This document shows, piece by piece, positions 1 through 6,258 of a stretch of DNA of 10,442 nt. The DNA comes from Acidobacteriota bacterium. Its GTDB lineage: Bacteria; Actinomycetota; Acidimicrobiia; Spongiisociales; UBA5794. Numbering within the stretch: position 1 is the first letter of the stretch; each line of letters starts with the position of its first letter. The translations under genes were made by a program, and so were the position numbers. A model generated the notes under the pieces. The model did no database searches and was not told the origin of the DNA. It worked only from the letters and a program-made list of their open reading frames with translations. The stretch is taken from NCBI GenBank assembly GCA_004356175.1, contig SMXV01000048.1, positions 1 to 10,442 on the forward strand, given 5' to 3'.

Positions 1-178
1 TCATTGCGCCGCCATCGACGTTGTCTGGATCTGCGTTCCGGTCGGCCGAACCCTCAGCGATCACGCCTTCTTCGCGTTCACGCTCGTGTTCGGCGATAAT
101 TTCGCCCAGTCTCACGCTCTCATCTTCAAGCTTACGGCTCAACCTCTTCAGTGTTACCGCTGACAACTTCCTCGCCAT
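1..178 (-). CDS. N-terminal part of a small charged protein, possibly TraR/DksA-like (runs off left edge)
   Basis: An open frame starts with ATG at 178 and stays open to the left edge (59 complete codons), so the C-terminus is missing. A strong Shine-Dalgarno sequence, GAGGAGG, lies a few bases upstream, which supports both the gene and its start. The visible part begins MARKLSAVTLKRL and continues as a Lys/Arg/Glu-rich, probably helical or coiled-coil stretch (about residues 8-42), followed by an acidic, Asp/Gly-rich tail. This resembles the N-terminal coiled coil of TraR/DksA-type C4 zinc-finger proteins, which are often encoded close to ileS in actinobacteria. The diagnostic cysteines would lie beyond the edge, so the family call is inference and another small coiled-coil protein is equally possible. 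The gene follows the DUF167 gene on the same strand after a gap of about 60 bases and may be co-transcribed with it. Confidence 0.62.
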   Translation of the reverse strand, partial: MARKLSAVTLKRLSRKLEDESVRLGEIIAEHEREREEGVIAEGSADRNADPDNVDGGAM

Positions 179-221
179 TCGTCCTCCTCGAATGCGCAAA
201 GGTAGCACGAACGTCGCCTGA

Positions 222-232
222 TACTCCGAGTA
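222..232. repeat. 11-base inverted repeat between two minus-strand genes
   Basis: TACTC-C-GAGTA is a perfect inverted repeat with a one-base centre. It sits in the 59-base gap between the DUF167 stop (238) and the next minus-strand start (178). It could be an operator half-site pair or chance. It is too short for a convincing terminator and no T-run follows it. A loose -10-like TACCTT lies between it and the downstream start, without a recognisable -35 box. Confidence 0.25.
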
Positions 233-237
233 ACCGC

Positions 238-585
238 CTACATCAGCTCATCCCTCACGATCTCAAGAGTTACGCCGGTAAGCAGGACAGTCTTGTGCCG
301 GGCTGTGCGGCCCCTGGTTACGGTTGCTGAGCGAGCGCCCGTGCAATCGAGCAGCAACTCGATCACGGCCGCGTTCGCTCTGTTGCGCTCGGGCGGTTTC
401 GTCACCCTCACCTTGATTCGGTCGCCATGAACGCCGACCACCGACGGCCTACTCGCGTTGGGAACCACTAACACGTCGACCTCAACGCCGTCAGCCGCTT
501 TTCGGATTGGGTCGTTGTTCATGGGATCAATGTAGGACCGAAACCGCGGGTGACTCTCCGCATACGCCATGTACGATGCAGCCAT
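238..585 (-). CDS. DUF167 / YggU-family protein
   Basis: This small soluble protein of up to 115 residues has the whole DUF167 pattern. A hydrophobic strand leads to VVPNASRPSVVGVHGDRIKV, then the signature VTKPPERNRANAAVIELL, then a segment like 'vtrGrtarhKtVlltG', ending shortly afterwards. DUF167 (YggU) proteins are widespread small alpha/beta proteins with no established biochemical role, so none is proposed. The start is uncertain. The first ATG (585) gives a 21-residue N-terminal extension, while ATG at 570 or 522 would give a more typical family length of about 94-110 residues. None of the three has a good Shine-Dalgarno sequence. A -10-like TATACC at 607-602 would place a transcript start about 10 bases before ATG 585, which favours that start or a nearly leaderless message. 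The gene diverges from ileS and shares its promoter region. Confidence 0.85.
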   Translation of the reverse strand: MAASYMAYAESHPRFRSYIDPMNNDPIRKAADGVEVDVLVVPNASRPSVVGVHGDRIKVRVTKPPERNRANAAVIELLLDCTGARSATVTRGRTARHKTVLLTGVTLEIVRDELM

Positions 586-601
586 CCGACAGCGATTGGT
601 C

Positions 602-607
602 GGTATA
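602..607 (-). promoter_or_regulatory. Candidate -10 element for the DUF167 gene
   Basis: On the minus strand 607-602 reads TATACC, fitting the TANNNT-type -10 hexamer. Transcription would begin near 595, about 10 bases before the first possible start codon. No clear -35 hexamer is visible. It overlaps the ileS -10 box on the other strand because the core GTATAC is palindromic. Confidence 0.4.
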
Positions 608-609
608 CT
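604..609 (+). promoter_or_regulatory. Candidate -10 element for ileS
   Basis: TATACT differs from the TATAAT consensus at one base. It would start transcription at about 615-617, just where the T-box leader begins. The -35 region is poor, as is common in actinobacteria. Its position immediately upstream of the first recognisable riboswitch base is the main support. Confidence 0.55.
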
Positions 610-698
610 TCATTGGCGCGTTGATAGGAAGCGTGGCCAACGGGAATGGACCCGAGCGACTGGTGATGGTGTGAGACCAGGTTCATTGTGGGGCACGT

Positions 699-701
699 AT
701 C
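699..701 (+). promoter_or_regulatory. Specifier triplet ATC (Ile) of the T-box
   Basis: The triplet lies on the 3' side of the stem I loop, directly after helix strand 694-697 and just before the conserved CCTTGAGCTG linker. This is the expected specifier position. It is followed by G702, a purine as expected, although A is more usual. It would pair with the GAU anticodon of tRNA-Ile, agreeing with the regulated gene. Confidence 0.8.
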
Positions 702-791
702 GACCTTGAGCTGCGGGAAGAAACCCTGAGGAAGTAGACCCCGTCGTCCGCCAACGACACTGGCGCAATGAGAGGCTGGCAGCGCCAGCAA

Positions 792-823
792 GCCGGGTGG
801 TACCGCGGTTCCGCCGTCCCGGC
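792..823 (+). promoter_or_regulatory. T-box antisequestrator (tRNA acceptor-end binding) element
   Basis: Helix A1 pairs GCCGGG (792-797) with CCCGGC (818-823). The seven-base bulge TGGTACC (798-804) contains TGGT, complementary to the ACCA end of tRNA with discriminator A. Helix A2 pairs GCGG (805-808) with CCGT (814-817), including a closing G-U pair, around loop TTCCG. This matches the known T-box antiterminator fold helix by helix. Its 3' half is also needed by the alternative hairpin at 809-848, so the two cannot coexist. Confidence 0.88.
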
Positions 824-848
824 ACCGACAGGTGACCGAGACGAGGAA
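809..848 (+). promoter_or_regulatory. Candidate Shine-Dalgarno sequestrator hairpin of the T-box
   Basis: TTCC (809-812) can pair with GGAA (845-848), CGTC (815-818) with GACG (840-843), CGG (820-822) with CCG (836-838), and CACC (823-826) with GGTG (831-834) around loop GACA. The outer strand includes the ileS ribosome-binding sequence GAGGAA (843-848). No T-run follows that would make it an intrinsic terminator, so control is most likely at translation initiation, as established for actinobacterial ileS T-boxes. The folding was done by hand and no energy was computed. Confidence 0.7.
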
Positions 849-852
849 CGAC

Positions 853-3800
853 ATGTCAGAAGAGACCACTTTCCGCAAAGTTCATGCGTCGGTTGACTTC
901 CCTGATCTCGAGCAACGCGTTCTCACGTTCTGGGACTCGATTGATGCCTTCGCTGCGTCGATCGATGCACGATCTGAGGCTGAGGAGTACACCTTCTACG
1001 ACGGACCGCCGTTCGCTACCGGTTCGCCCCATTATGGCCATCTACTCCAAGGAGTCATCAAGGACATCGTTCCGCGTTTTTGGACGATGAGGGGATACAA
1101 GGTCGAGCGCCGCTTCGGATGGGACACCCATGGGCTGCCGGTCGAGATGGAGGTCGAAAAGCTGCTCGGTGTTTCTGGCCCTCGTCAGATCCACGAAGTA
1201 GGCATAGCAACCTTCAACGAGGCATGCCGTTCAATGGTCAATGAGGTCACAGATGACTGGCAGACAATCATGACCCGTCTTGGGCGGTGGGTCGACTTCG
1301 AGAACGACTACAAGACCATGGACACCGACTTCATGGAGAGCGTGTGGTGGGTATTCGGACAGCTGTGGGAGAAAGGTCTCATATATCAGGATTTCAAGGT
1401 CCTGCCGTACTCATATGGGGCGGCAACGCCTCTCTCCAACTTTGAGGCCAACCTCGACTATCGCGACGTCGACGACCCTGCCATAACGGTTGCACTCCGT
1501 ATAACCGAGGGTTCAGGCACCGCACAAGTGGGAGATCACCTCGCTATTTGGACGACGACTCCTTGGACACTTCCAGGCAACCTTGCCGTCGCCGTCGGTA
1601 ACGAAATTGAGTACTCGCGCGTTCTGCCAGCGGACTCCGACAACGCCTACTGGGTTGCTTCCGATCGTGTCGACGCCGTCTTTTCGAACGATCACACTGT
1701 CACCGCAACAACCGCTGGTTCGAATCTCGTTGGGATGCGATACGAACCGCCGTTCGACTATTTCGCCGAGAAGCGCACGGAGGGGGCCTTTGTCGTCATC
1801 GCATCAGACCATGTAACCGTGGATGAGGGCACAGGCCTTGTCCACATGGCGCCGGCCTATGGCGAGGAGGACCTCAGAGCATTCAAGGAACAGGATCTCT
1901 CCTTCATTGTCGACCCTGTCGATGCAGAAGCTCGGTTCACATCAGAGGTCCCGGACGTGGAGGGATTGAACGTCAAGGACGCTGACGGCATCCTCATAAC
2001 CCTCCTGAAGGAGTCTGGGAAACTGCTCGATCGGTCAACGATTCGCCACTCCTATCCGTTCTGTTGGAGGACAGGTACCCCTCTTATCTACAAGGCCATC
2101 CCCACATGGTTTGTGTCTGTGACGACGTTCAGGGATCGAATGGTCGAGATCAACAAGGACATTCGCTGGGTTCCAGAGTCGATAGGAAAGAACAGATTCG
2201 GAAACTGGATCGAGGATGCACGAGATTGGGCCATCAGCCGGAATCGATATTGGGGATCGTGTATCCCTGTCTGGATTTGCGATGGCTGCGGTGAACAGAA
2301 GGCGGTTGCGTCGATCGATGAACTTTTTGATCTCTCAGGAGTGCGCCTTGACGATTTGCACAGACACTTCGTCGACCCTGTCACCTGGCCATGCTCGACG
2401 TGCGACGGAACAATGGTCCGTATTCCAGAGGTGCTCGACTGTTGGTTTGAGAGCGGTTCGATGCCATATGCCCAGATCCACTATCCGTTTGAGAATCGTG
2501 AGCGGTTTGAGGAGCGGTTCCCAGCCGACTTCATTGCCGAGGGCCTTGACCAGACCAGGGGGTGGTTCTACACGCTGCTCATTTTGTCAACCGCACTGCG
2601 GGATCAGGCCCCATTCGAGAACTGCATCGTCACCGGCATGGTGCTCGCCGAGGATGGCAGAAAGATGTCGAAGTCCTTGAAAAACTACCCAGATCCCATT
2701 CACATTCTGGACGACTATGGTGCAGACGCGTTGCGGGCGTATCTCATCAATTCGCCGATCGTTCGGGGCGAACCGCTTCGGTTCTCGGAGGACGGCGTGA
2801 AGGACGTGGTTCGGACCGTGCTGTTGCCTCTGTGGAACTCGTACTCCTTCTTTACAACCTACGCGGCGGCCGACAACATAACCGCGGACGATCTGCTCTC
2901 TGCACCACCGATCCACGAACGCCCTGAGATTGACCGCTGGATCATCTCTGTCATGCAGAGCCTCATCTCCGACGTGAATCGTGAGATGGAGGCGTACCGC
3001 CTCTTTGCCGTTGTTCCGCCGATCATCGACTTTGTCGGCGACTTGACCAACTGGTATATCAGGAGATCCAGGAGGCGATTCTGGGCGCACCGCGGGACAA
3101 CAGACAACAGCGACAAGATGGCTGCGTTTGCAACGCTGCACGAGGTCCTTGTGTTGTTCAGCCGGGTTTCGGCACCGTTCATCCCCTTCATATCGGAGGA
3201 GATCTATCAGGGTCTCGCAAGGACAGTTGGAAAGGACGTGCCCGTAAGCGTGCATCTCACCGACTTCCCTGTTGCCGACAGAGGATTGATCGACGAGCAT
3301 CTTGAACGATCGATGTTCACCGTCCGTAGCGTCGTGAACCTTGGTCGCGGGTTGCGAAAACAACAGGCCCTCCGAGTCAGACAACCGCTGGCATCGGTCA
3401 CAGTCGTCACTCGTTCACAGGACGAACGAAACGCAGTGTTGGATCACATTGCGTTGATCCGTGACGAATTGAACGTCAAGAATGTGGAAGTTCATGCAGA
3501 CGAGGTTGGCCTCGTCGACGTAACCGCAAAGGCGAACTTCAAGGCACTTGGACCACGATATGGGAGCGAGACAAAGACTGTCGCTGCCGTCATCGAAACG
3601 ATCGACCAGGAATCGATCGCGTCGATCCTTGACGGGGACGCCCTGGAAGTTGACGGTTTTGTTCTGACGTCGGCTGACATCATCGTTGCGAGGACAGCAC
3701 CAGAGGGCACGGTCGTGGCGACGGAAGGTTCCATCTCAGTTGCACTCGAAACAGAGCTCACCGATGCCCTGCGCACCGAAGGTGCCGCAAGAGAGATCGT

Positions 3801-4059
3801 CAACCGGATTCAATCCATGCGACGAAATCTTGACCTGACCGTCACCGAACACATCACTGTTTCTTGGCAGAGCTCAGACTCGCTCGTGATCGACGCCTTT
3901 GATCAGCACCGTCGGCTCATTGCGAAAGAAGTTCTTGCTGACGACATCGTCGAGGCGGACACACCCGACAGCGCGCCAGTCGAGATAGACCAAGCAACAG
4001 CATCCATCTCAATCCAAAAGGTCCCACTGTCAGGCGGAACACAAGAGCGAAGCGGTTGA
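853..4059 (+). CDS. ileS: Isoleucyl-tRNA synthetase, class II (eukaryote-like) IleRS
   Basis: This cytoplasmic class I aminoacyl-tRNA synthetase charges tRNA-Ile with isoleucine using ATP. The ATG at 853 gives 1068 residues and has GAGG at 843-846, six bases upstream; an in-frame GTG at 832 lies inside the leader hairpin and is rejected as the start. The HIGH motif is HYGH at residues 60-63 and GWDTHGLP is at 89-96. A threonine-rich editing motif, TTTPWTLPGN, begins near 234 in the CP1 domain. CxxC pairs at 476/479 and 514/517 probably bind zinc. LDCWFESG lies near 528, DQTRGWF near 566 and KMSKS at 604-608. An anticodon-binding domain spans about 690-830, followed by the long C-terminal region. 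The wording PPFATGSPHYGHLLQG and KMSKSLKNYPDP marks the eukaryote-like type, which is generally insensitive to mupirocin. The reading frame is intact. The T-box leader upstream controls it. It is convergent with yggT. Confidence 0.98.
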   Translation: MSEETTFRKVHASVDFPDLEQRVLTFWDSIDAFAASIDARSEAEEYTFYDGPPFATGSPHYGHLLQGVIKDIVPRFWTMRGYKVERRFGWDTHGLPVEMEVEKLLGVSGPRQIHEVGIATFNEACRSMVNEVTDDWQTIMTRLGRWVDFENDYKTMDTDFMESVWWVFGQLWEKGLIYQDFKVLPYSYGAATPLSNFEANLDYRDVDDPAITVALRITEGSGTAQVGDHLAIWTTTPWTLPGNLAVAVGNEIEYSRVLPADSDNAYWVASDRVDAVFSNDHTVTATTAGSNLVGMRYEPPFDYFAEKRTEGAFVVIASDHVTVDEGTGLVHMAPAYGEEDLRAFKEQDLSFIVDPVDAEARFTSEVPDVEGLNVKDADGILITLLKESGKLLDRSTIRHSYPFCWRTGTPLIYKAIPTWFVSVTTFRDRMVEINKDIRWVPESIGKNRFGNWIEDARDWAISRNRYWGSCIPVWICDGCGEQKAVASIDELFDLSGVRLDDLHRHFVDPVTWPCSTCDGTMVRIPEVLDCWFESGSMPYAQIHYPFENRERFEERFPADFIAEGLDQTRGWFYTLLILSTALRDQAPFENCIVTGMVLAEDGRKMSKSLKNYPDPIHILDDYGADALRAYLINSPIVRGEPLRFSEDGVKDVVRTVLLPLWNSYSFFTTYAAADNITADDLLSAPPIHERPEIDRWIISVMQSLISDVNREMEAYRLFAVVPPIIDFVGDLTNWYIRRSRRRFWAHRGTTDNSDKMAAFATLHEVLVLFSRVSAPFIPFISEEIYQGLARTVGKDVPVSVHLTDFPVADRGLIDEHLERSMFTVRSVVNLGRGLRKQQALRVRQPLASVTVVTRSQDERNAVLDHIALIRDELNVKNVEVHADEVGLVDVTAKANFKALGPRYGSETKTVAAVIETIDQESIASILDGDALEVDGFVLTSADIIVARTAPEGTVVATEGSISVALETELTDALRTEGAAREIVNRIQSMRRNLDLTVTEHITVSWQSSDSLVIDAFDQHRRLIAKEVLADDIVEADTPDSAPVEIDQATASISIQKVPLSGGTQERSG

Positions 4060-4082
4060 GGGGCGACTGGCTCGCCGTCCCC
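4060..4082. terminator. Weak hairpin between convergent ileS and yggT
   Basis: GGCGA (4062-4066) pairs with TCGCC (4072-4076) around loop CTGGC, and GG (4060-4061) can pair with CC (4079-4080) across a two-base bulge. It starts one base after the ileS stop and lies 20 bases beyond the yggT stop, a sensible place for a shared terminator. Neither strand has a T-run after it, so intrinsic termination is doubtful. Confidence 0.3.
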
Positions 4083-4101
4083 GTAAAGGTGGGATGTTGT
4101 G

Positions 4102-4362
4102 TTACAGAAGTGTGCGGACAAAGGTGAGACCAAAAATCAGGATGATGGCAGACAGATCGAGTGCGGCACCACCGATGTTGACGGGTGGTACCACTTTTCG
4201 TATGGGTCTGAGAATCGGATCCATCACTCTTGAGAGCGCGTCGTACACCTTGCGAAGGGGATGATCCCACCCGAGACGTCCGAAGCTCACGAGGTAGGAC
4301 AGCACAATCCACACAAACATGCCAAGAATGAACCAGTCGATGAGGAACCTGACCAAGGTCAT
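4102..4362 (-). CDS. yggT: YggT-family small membrane protein
   Basis: This 86-residue integral membrane protein has two hydrophobic segments, about residues 6-26 and 66-84. Between them is the family hallmark, a Pro/Arg-rich stretch MDPILRPIRKVVPPVNIGG followed by LDLSAI. YggT (YlmG) proteins are commonly encoded beside sepF and yggS in Gram-positive bacteria and in cyanobacteria and plastids. They are linked to cell or nucleoid division, but no precise mechanism is established. ATG 4362 is chosen because the preceding stop is that of sepF (TGA-C-ATG), leaving one base between the genes. A longer frame upstream lies wholly within sepF and adds a non-homologous N-terminus. No good Shine-Dalgarno sequence precedes the start, so it probably relies on coupling to sepF translation. 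It is the last gene of the operon in this window. Confidence 0.92.
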   Translation of the reverse strand: MTLVRFLIDWFILGMFVWIVLSYLVSFGRLGWDHPLRKVYDALSRVMDPILRPIRKVVPPVNIGGAALDLSAIILIFGLTFVRTLL

Positions 4363-4363
4363 G

Positions 4364-4966
4364 TCAGGTCTGGTCTTCGAATAATCCGAGCTTGGCAAGC
4401 CGCTGATGTTCAAGCTCACCGACGGTGACGCCCACAGGTGTGACAAGTATGACACCCTTGGCGGACTTCACCATCTTTCCGTCAAGGGCATATATGAGCC
4501 CTGACGTGAAGTCCACAATTCGTCGAACCATCTCAGGCTCGGTCTTTCGCAGGTCGAGCACAACCGACCTTCCGCCCCGAACAGCATCAGCGAGAGTCTG
4601 TGCATCTGAGAAATTTCGTGCCACGATGATGTGAGACTCCGGCTCAACGCGGCGTGAGGCAACGTCGGCCCGCGCGACACCGGCATCAGGATGAATGTAC
4701 ACACCAGCCTCGGCGTAGGTTCGATCAGGCGACATTCTCTGGCGAGTGGCAGCAGGCGGCTCAATGCGTCTACCCGCGACCACAGATCCCGGTTTCGGAA
4801 CCGTACTCTGTTGTCCGATATCACCCTCCGAACCCTGCAATGGGGCCACCGAATCGCCTTGGACAGGCCGTACCTGGCCAATCGCCGAGTCAACAGTCGC
4901 TGTACCTTCAGTGTCTTCGTCAACGAGACCGAGGTAGAAAAGGGTCTTGTTCCATATGGCTGACAT
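4364..4966 (-). CDS. sepF: Cell division protein SepF
   Basis: SepF polymerises at the membrane and anchors the FtsZ ring, replacing FtsA in actinobacteria. The 200-residue product has the expected three parts. The N-terminal amphipathic segment MSAIWNKTLFYLGLVDED is the membrane anchor. A disordered Pro/Gln/Arg-rich linker spans about residues 20-108. The C-terminal SepF core, about 111-183, contains SHIIVARNFSDAQTLADAV, GRSVVLDLR and RRIVDFTSGLIYALDG, ending in the strand KGVILVTPVGV. The DFTSG glycine region is typical of the dimer interface. ATG 4966 places the anchor right at the N-terminus; an in-frame TTG two codons upstream is possible but less likely. A weak GGGG serves as ribosome-binding sequence. 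The gene begins 18 bases after yggS and is followed one base later by yggT. Confidence 0.96.
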   Translation of the reverse strand: MSAIWNKTLFYLGLVDEDTEGTATVDSAIGQVRPVQGDSVAPLQGSEGDIGQQSTVPKPGSVVAGRRIEPPAATRQRMSPDRTYAEAGVYIHPDAGVARADVASRRVEPESHIIVARNFSDAQTLADAVRGGRSVVLDLRKTEPEMVRRIVDFTSGLIYALDGKMVKSAKGVILVTPVGVTVGELEHQRLAKLGLFEDQT

Positions 4967-4984
4967 GTTCAAACCCCGCAGTAT

Positions 4985-5647
4985 CTAGAGAAGTGCTGGC
5001 CCAAAGATAGCCTGCCCGACGCGCACCATGGTTGACCCTTCTGAAATGGCAGCCAGGTAGTCATTCGACATGCCCATCGAGCACTGCTCCATGTTGGCAT
5101 ACCGCTCGCCATAGTGCTCAAAGATGGCTCGAAGCTTTGCAAAATATTTGAGACTGCCCTCCGGATCTTCGCTTCGCGGCGGGATTGCCATAACCCCTCG
5201 CACATCGAGTCCAAGCTCAAGAAGTTGGTCCATTACGGCATTCGGCTCATCTGGACTAAAACCCGATTTCTGCGATTCGGCTGCGAGGTTGAATTGGACA
5301 AGGACAGGCACATTGCATGCCTTTGACCACTTGCGGGCAAGTGACATCCGGTCCATGGAGTGCAGCAGGGAGCAGTGCTCGGCAACCGGCGCCACCTTGT
5401 TGCTCTGAAGCGGACCGATGAAGTGCCACTCAATCGCGTCGAATCGTCCACTCTCGATTCGTGCCGCGAGCCCTTGCTGTCTGTTCTCACCGAAGACTGT
5501 TTGTCCGAACCGGGCAACCGAGACAACGTCGTCGTCAGAGCGGCCCTTCGACACAGCTACAAGGGTGACAGCATCCGGGCCGAGTCCAACCAGCGCCGCC
5601 GCAGCGGCGATTCCGGCTCTGACGTTCACGAATCCTTCTGTATCCAT
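4985..5647 (-). CDS. yggS: YggS-family pyridoxal phosphate homeostasis protein (PLPBP)
   Basis: This 220-residue cytoplasmic protein has the single-domain PLP-binding barrel of the YggS/PROSC family. The PLP-binding lysine is K34 in LVAVSKGR. Further family motifs are FGENR (about 52-56), EWHFIGPLQSNK (about 73-84), a GVMAIPP strand, and a C-terminal phosphate-binding segment, CSMGMSNDYLAAISEGSTMVRVGQAIFG. The length is normal. Members buffer PLP and influence amino acid and vitamin B6 balance without a known catalytic reaction. Its place between pgeF and sepF is a conserved actinobacterial and Firmicute arrangement. The start at 5647 lies inside pgeF, overlapping it by 22 bases, and only a weak AGGT precedes it, so translational coupling with pgeF is likely. 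Confidence 0.96.
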   Translation of the reverse strand: MDTEGFVNVRAGIAAAAALVGLGPDAVTLVAVSKGRSDDDVVSVARFGQTVFGENRQQGLAARIESGRFDAIEWHFIGPLQSNKVAPVAEHCSLLHSMDRMSLARKWSKACNVPVLVQFNLAAESQKSGFSPDEPNAVMDQLLELGLDVRGVMAIPPRSEDPEGSLKYFAKLRAIFEHYGERYANMEQCSMGMSNDYLAAISEGSTMVRVGQAIFGPALL

Positions 5648-6258
5648 GCCACTGTTACCTGTCTGAGCGGTGTTCTGCTCTCTCTAAACGAATGGAACCG
5701 GTCGTCGTGATGTGTGCAGATGCCGACATCCGTGACCTCGACGGTTGGCAACCTGGTCCTAATGGCCGCCGCCAGGTCGACACTGCGCGTTCCGCGAGTG
5801 GTCCTTGCTGCCGATACACCCAACGTATCAATGACGTCTCGCCCCACCTCATAACAACACGGACCGATGTGGGGACCGATCACAACAGCGTCGACGATTG
5901 ATCCGTCGGATTCGAATACACGCGTGGCCTCCTCAACGATGCCCTGCGCGATGCCTCGCCATCCGCAGTGAACAACCGACACCCTCTCCCTGCCCTTGAG
6001 CACAACCGGGACGCAGTCTGCTGTGGTCATGGCAATAGGAAGGGCATGCTTCGAGGTCACCAATCCGTCGCCATCTCCCGCGTTGCCCGGCTCGTCAACG
6101 GACAACACAATTCTGCCGTGAATCTGGTTCGTAAATGCCCATGAGTTCGAAATCGCAAGGCTCTCTGACATGGCGAGCCTTGCATTGGAATCCGATCGTG
6201 GATTGCCGTCACGTGTCTCGCCAAAGGCTATGCCTGAGTGCCCCTCGGGCGTGATCAT
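5626..6258 (-). CDS. pgeF: Peptidoglycan editing factor PgeF (YfiH / multicopper polyphenol oxidase family)
   Basis: The 210-residue product carries the hallmarks of the YfiH family. QIHG includes H47, GDGLVT follows at about 63-68, and TADCVPVVL includes C82. VHCGWRGIAQG includes H97, and IGPHIGPCCYEVG lies at about 128-139. H47, C82 and H97 correspond to the metal/active-site triad. E. coli PgeF removes L-Ser that has been wrongly built into UDP-MurNAc in place of L-Ala, a fitting role for a gene a few places downstream of murC. Older annotation as laccase is based on weak side activity. The protein is somewhat shorter than usual (about 240-260) because the N-terminal region is abbreviated. 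The start is fixed by the ATGA overlap with the ftsZ stop; AAGG sits only one base upstream, so translation is probably coupled to ftsZ. Confidence 0.94.
   Translation of the reverse strand: MITPEGHSGIAFGETRDGNPRSDSNARLAMSESLAISNSWAFTNQIHGRIVLSVDEPGNAGDGDGLVTSKHALPIAMTTADCVPVVLKGRERVSVVHCGWRGIAQGIVEEATRVFESDGSIVDAVVIGPHIGPCCYEVGRDVIDTLGVSAARTTRGTRSVDLAAAIRTRLPTVEVTDVGICTHHDDRFHSFRESRTPLRQVTVAWIQKDS

Larger units (their letters stand above)
615..852 (+). promoter_or_regulatory. T-box riboswitch, isoleucine-specific, in the ileS leader
   Basis: The leader shows the ordered landmarks of a T-box. The distal arm of stem I pairs 645-651 with 681-687 and 660-664 with 676-680. A GAGCGA bulge and a GGTGTGAG loop match the usual AG-bulge/T-loop pair. 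A proximal helix pairs 632-635 with 694-697, with further pairing of 637-638 to 692-693. The specifier triplet ATC lies at 699-701 and is followed by a purine. The linker CCTTGAGCTG (704-713) and AGTAG (733-737) are typical T-box wording. Hairpin 775-789 is a plausible stem III, and the T-box core GGGTGGTACCGCG is at 795-807. ATC is an isoleucine codon, matching the downstream ileS. Uncharged tRNA-Ile would pair with ATC through its anticodon and with TGGT (798-801) through its ACCA end, raising ileS expression. The base of stem I could not be resolved. Confidence 0.93.

Noticed and set aside
743..758. Hairpin GTCGT/ACGAC considered as a transcription terminator in the ileS leader
   Set aside because: The stem is only five base pairs with no T-run, and it lies within the T-box between stem I and stem III, so it is more likely part of the riboswitch linker structure.
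832..852. In-frame GTG start at 832 for ileS
   Set aside because: It lies within the sequestrator hairpin with no Shine-Dalgarno sequence, whereas ATG 853 has GAGG six bases upstream and gives the usual N-terminus.
519..878. 119-codon minus-strand frame across the ileS leader
   Set aside because: It overlaps the T-box and the DUF167 start, and its composition is low in hydrophobic core patterns. The conserved RNA elements on the plus strand explain the region better.
2587..3384. Long open frame of 265 codons on the minus strand inside ileS
   Set aside because: It lies fully antisense to well-conserved IleRS sequence, its product has no recognisable domain or motif, and it has no ribosome-binding context. 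It is a shadow of the GC-rich codon pattern.
4363..4455. N-terminal extension of YggT starting at 4455
   Set aside because: The extra 31 codons lie entirely inside the conserved end of sepF and do not resemble YggT. ATG 4362 directly after the sepF stop fits the family length.
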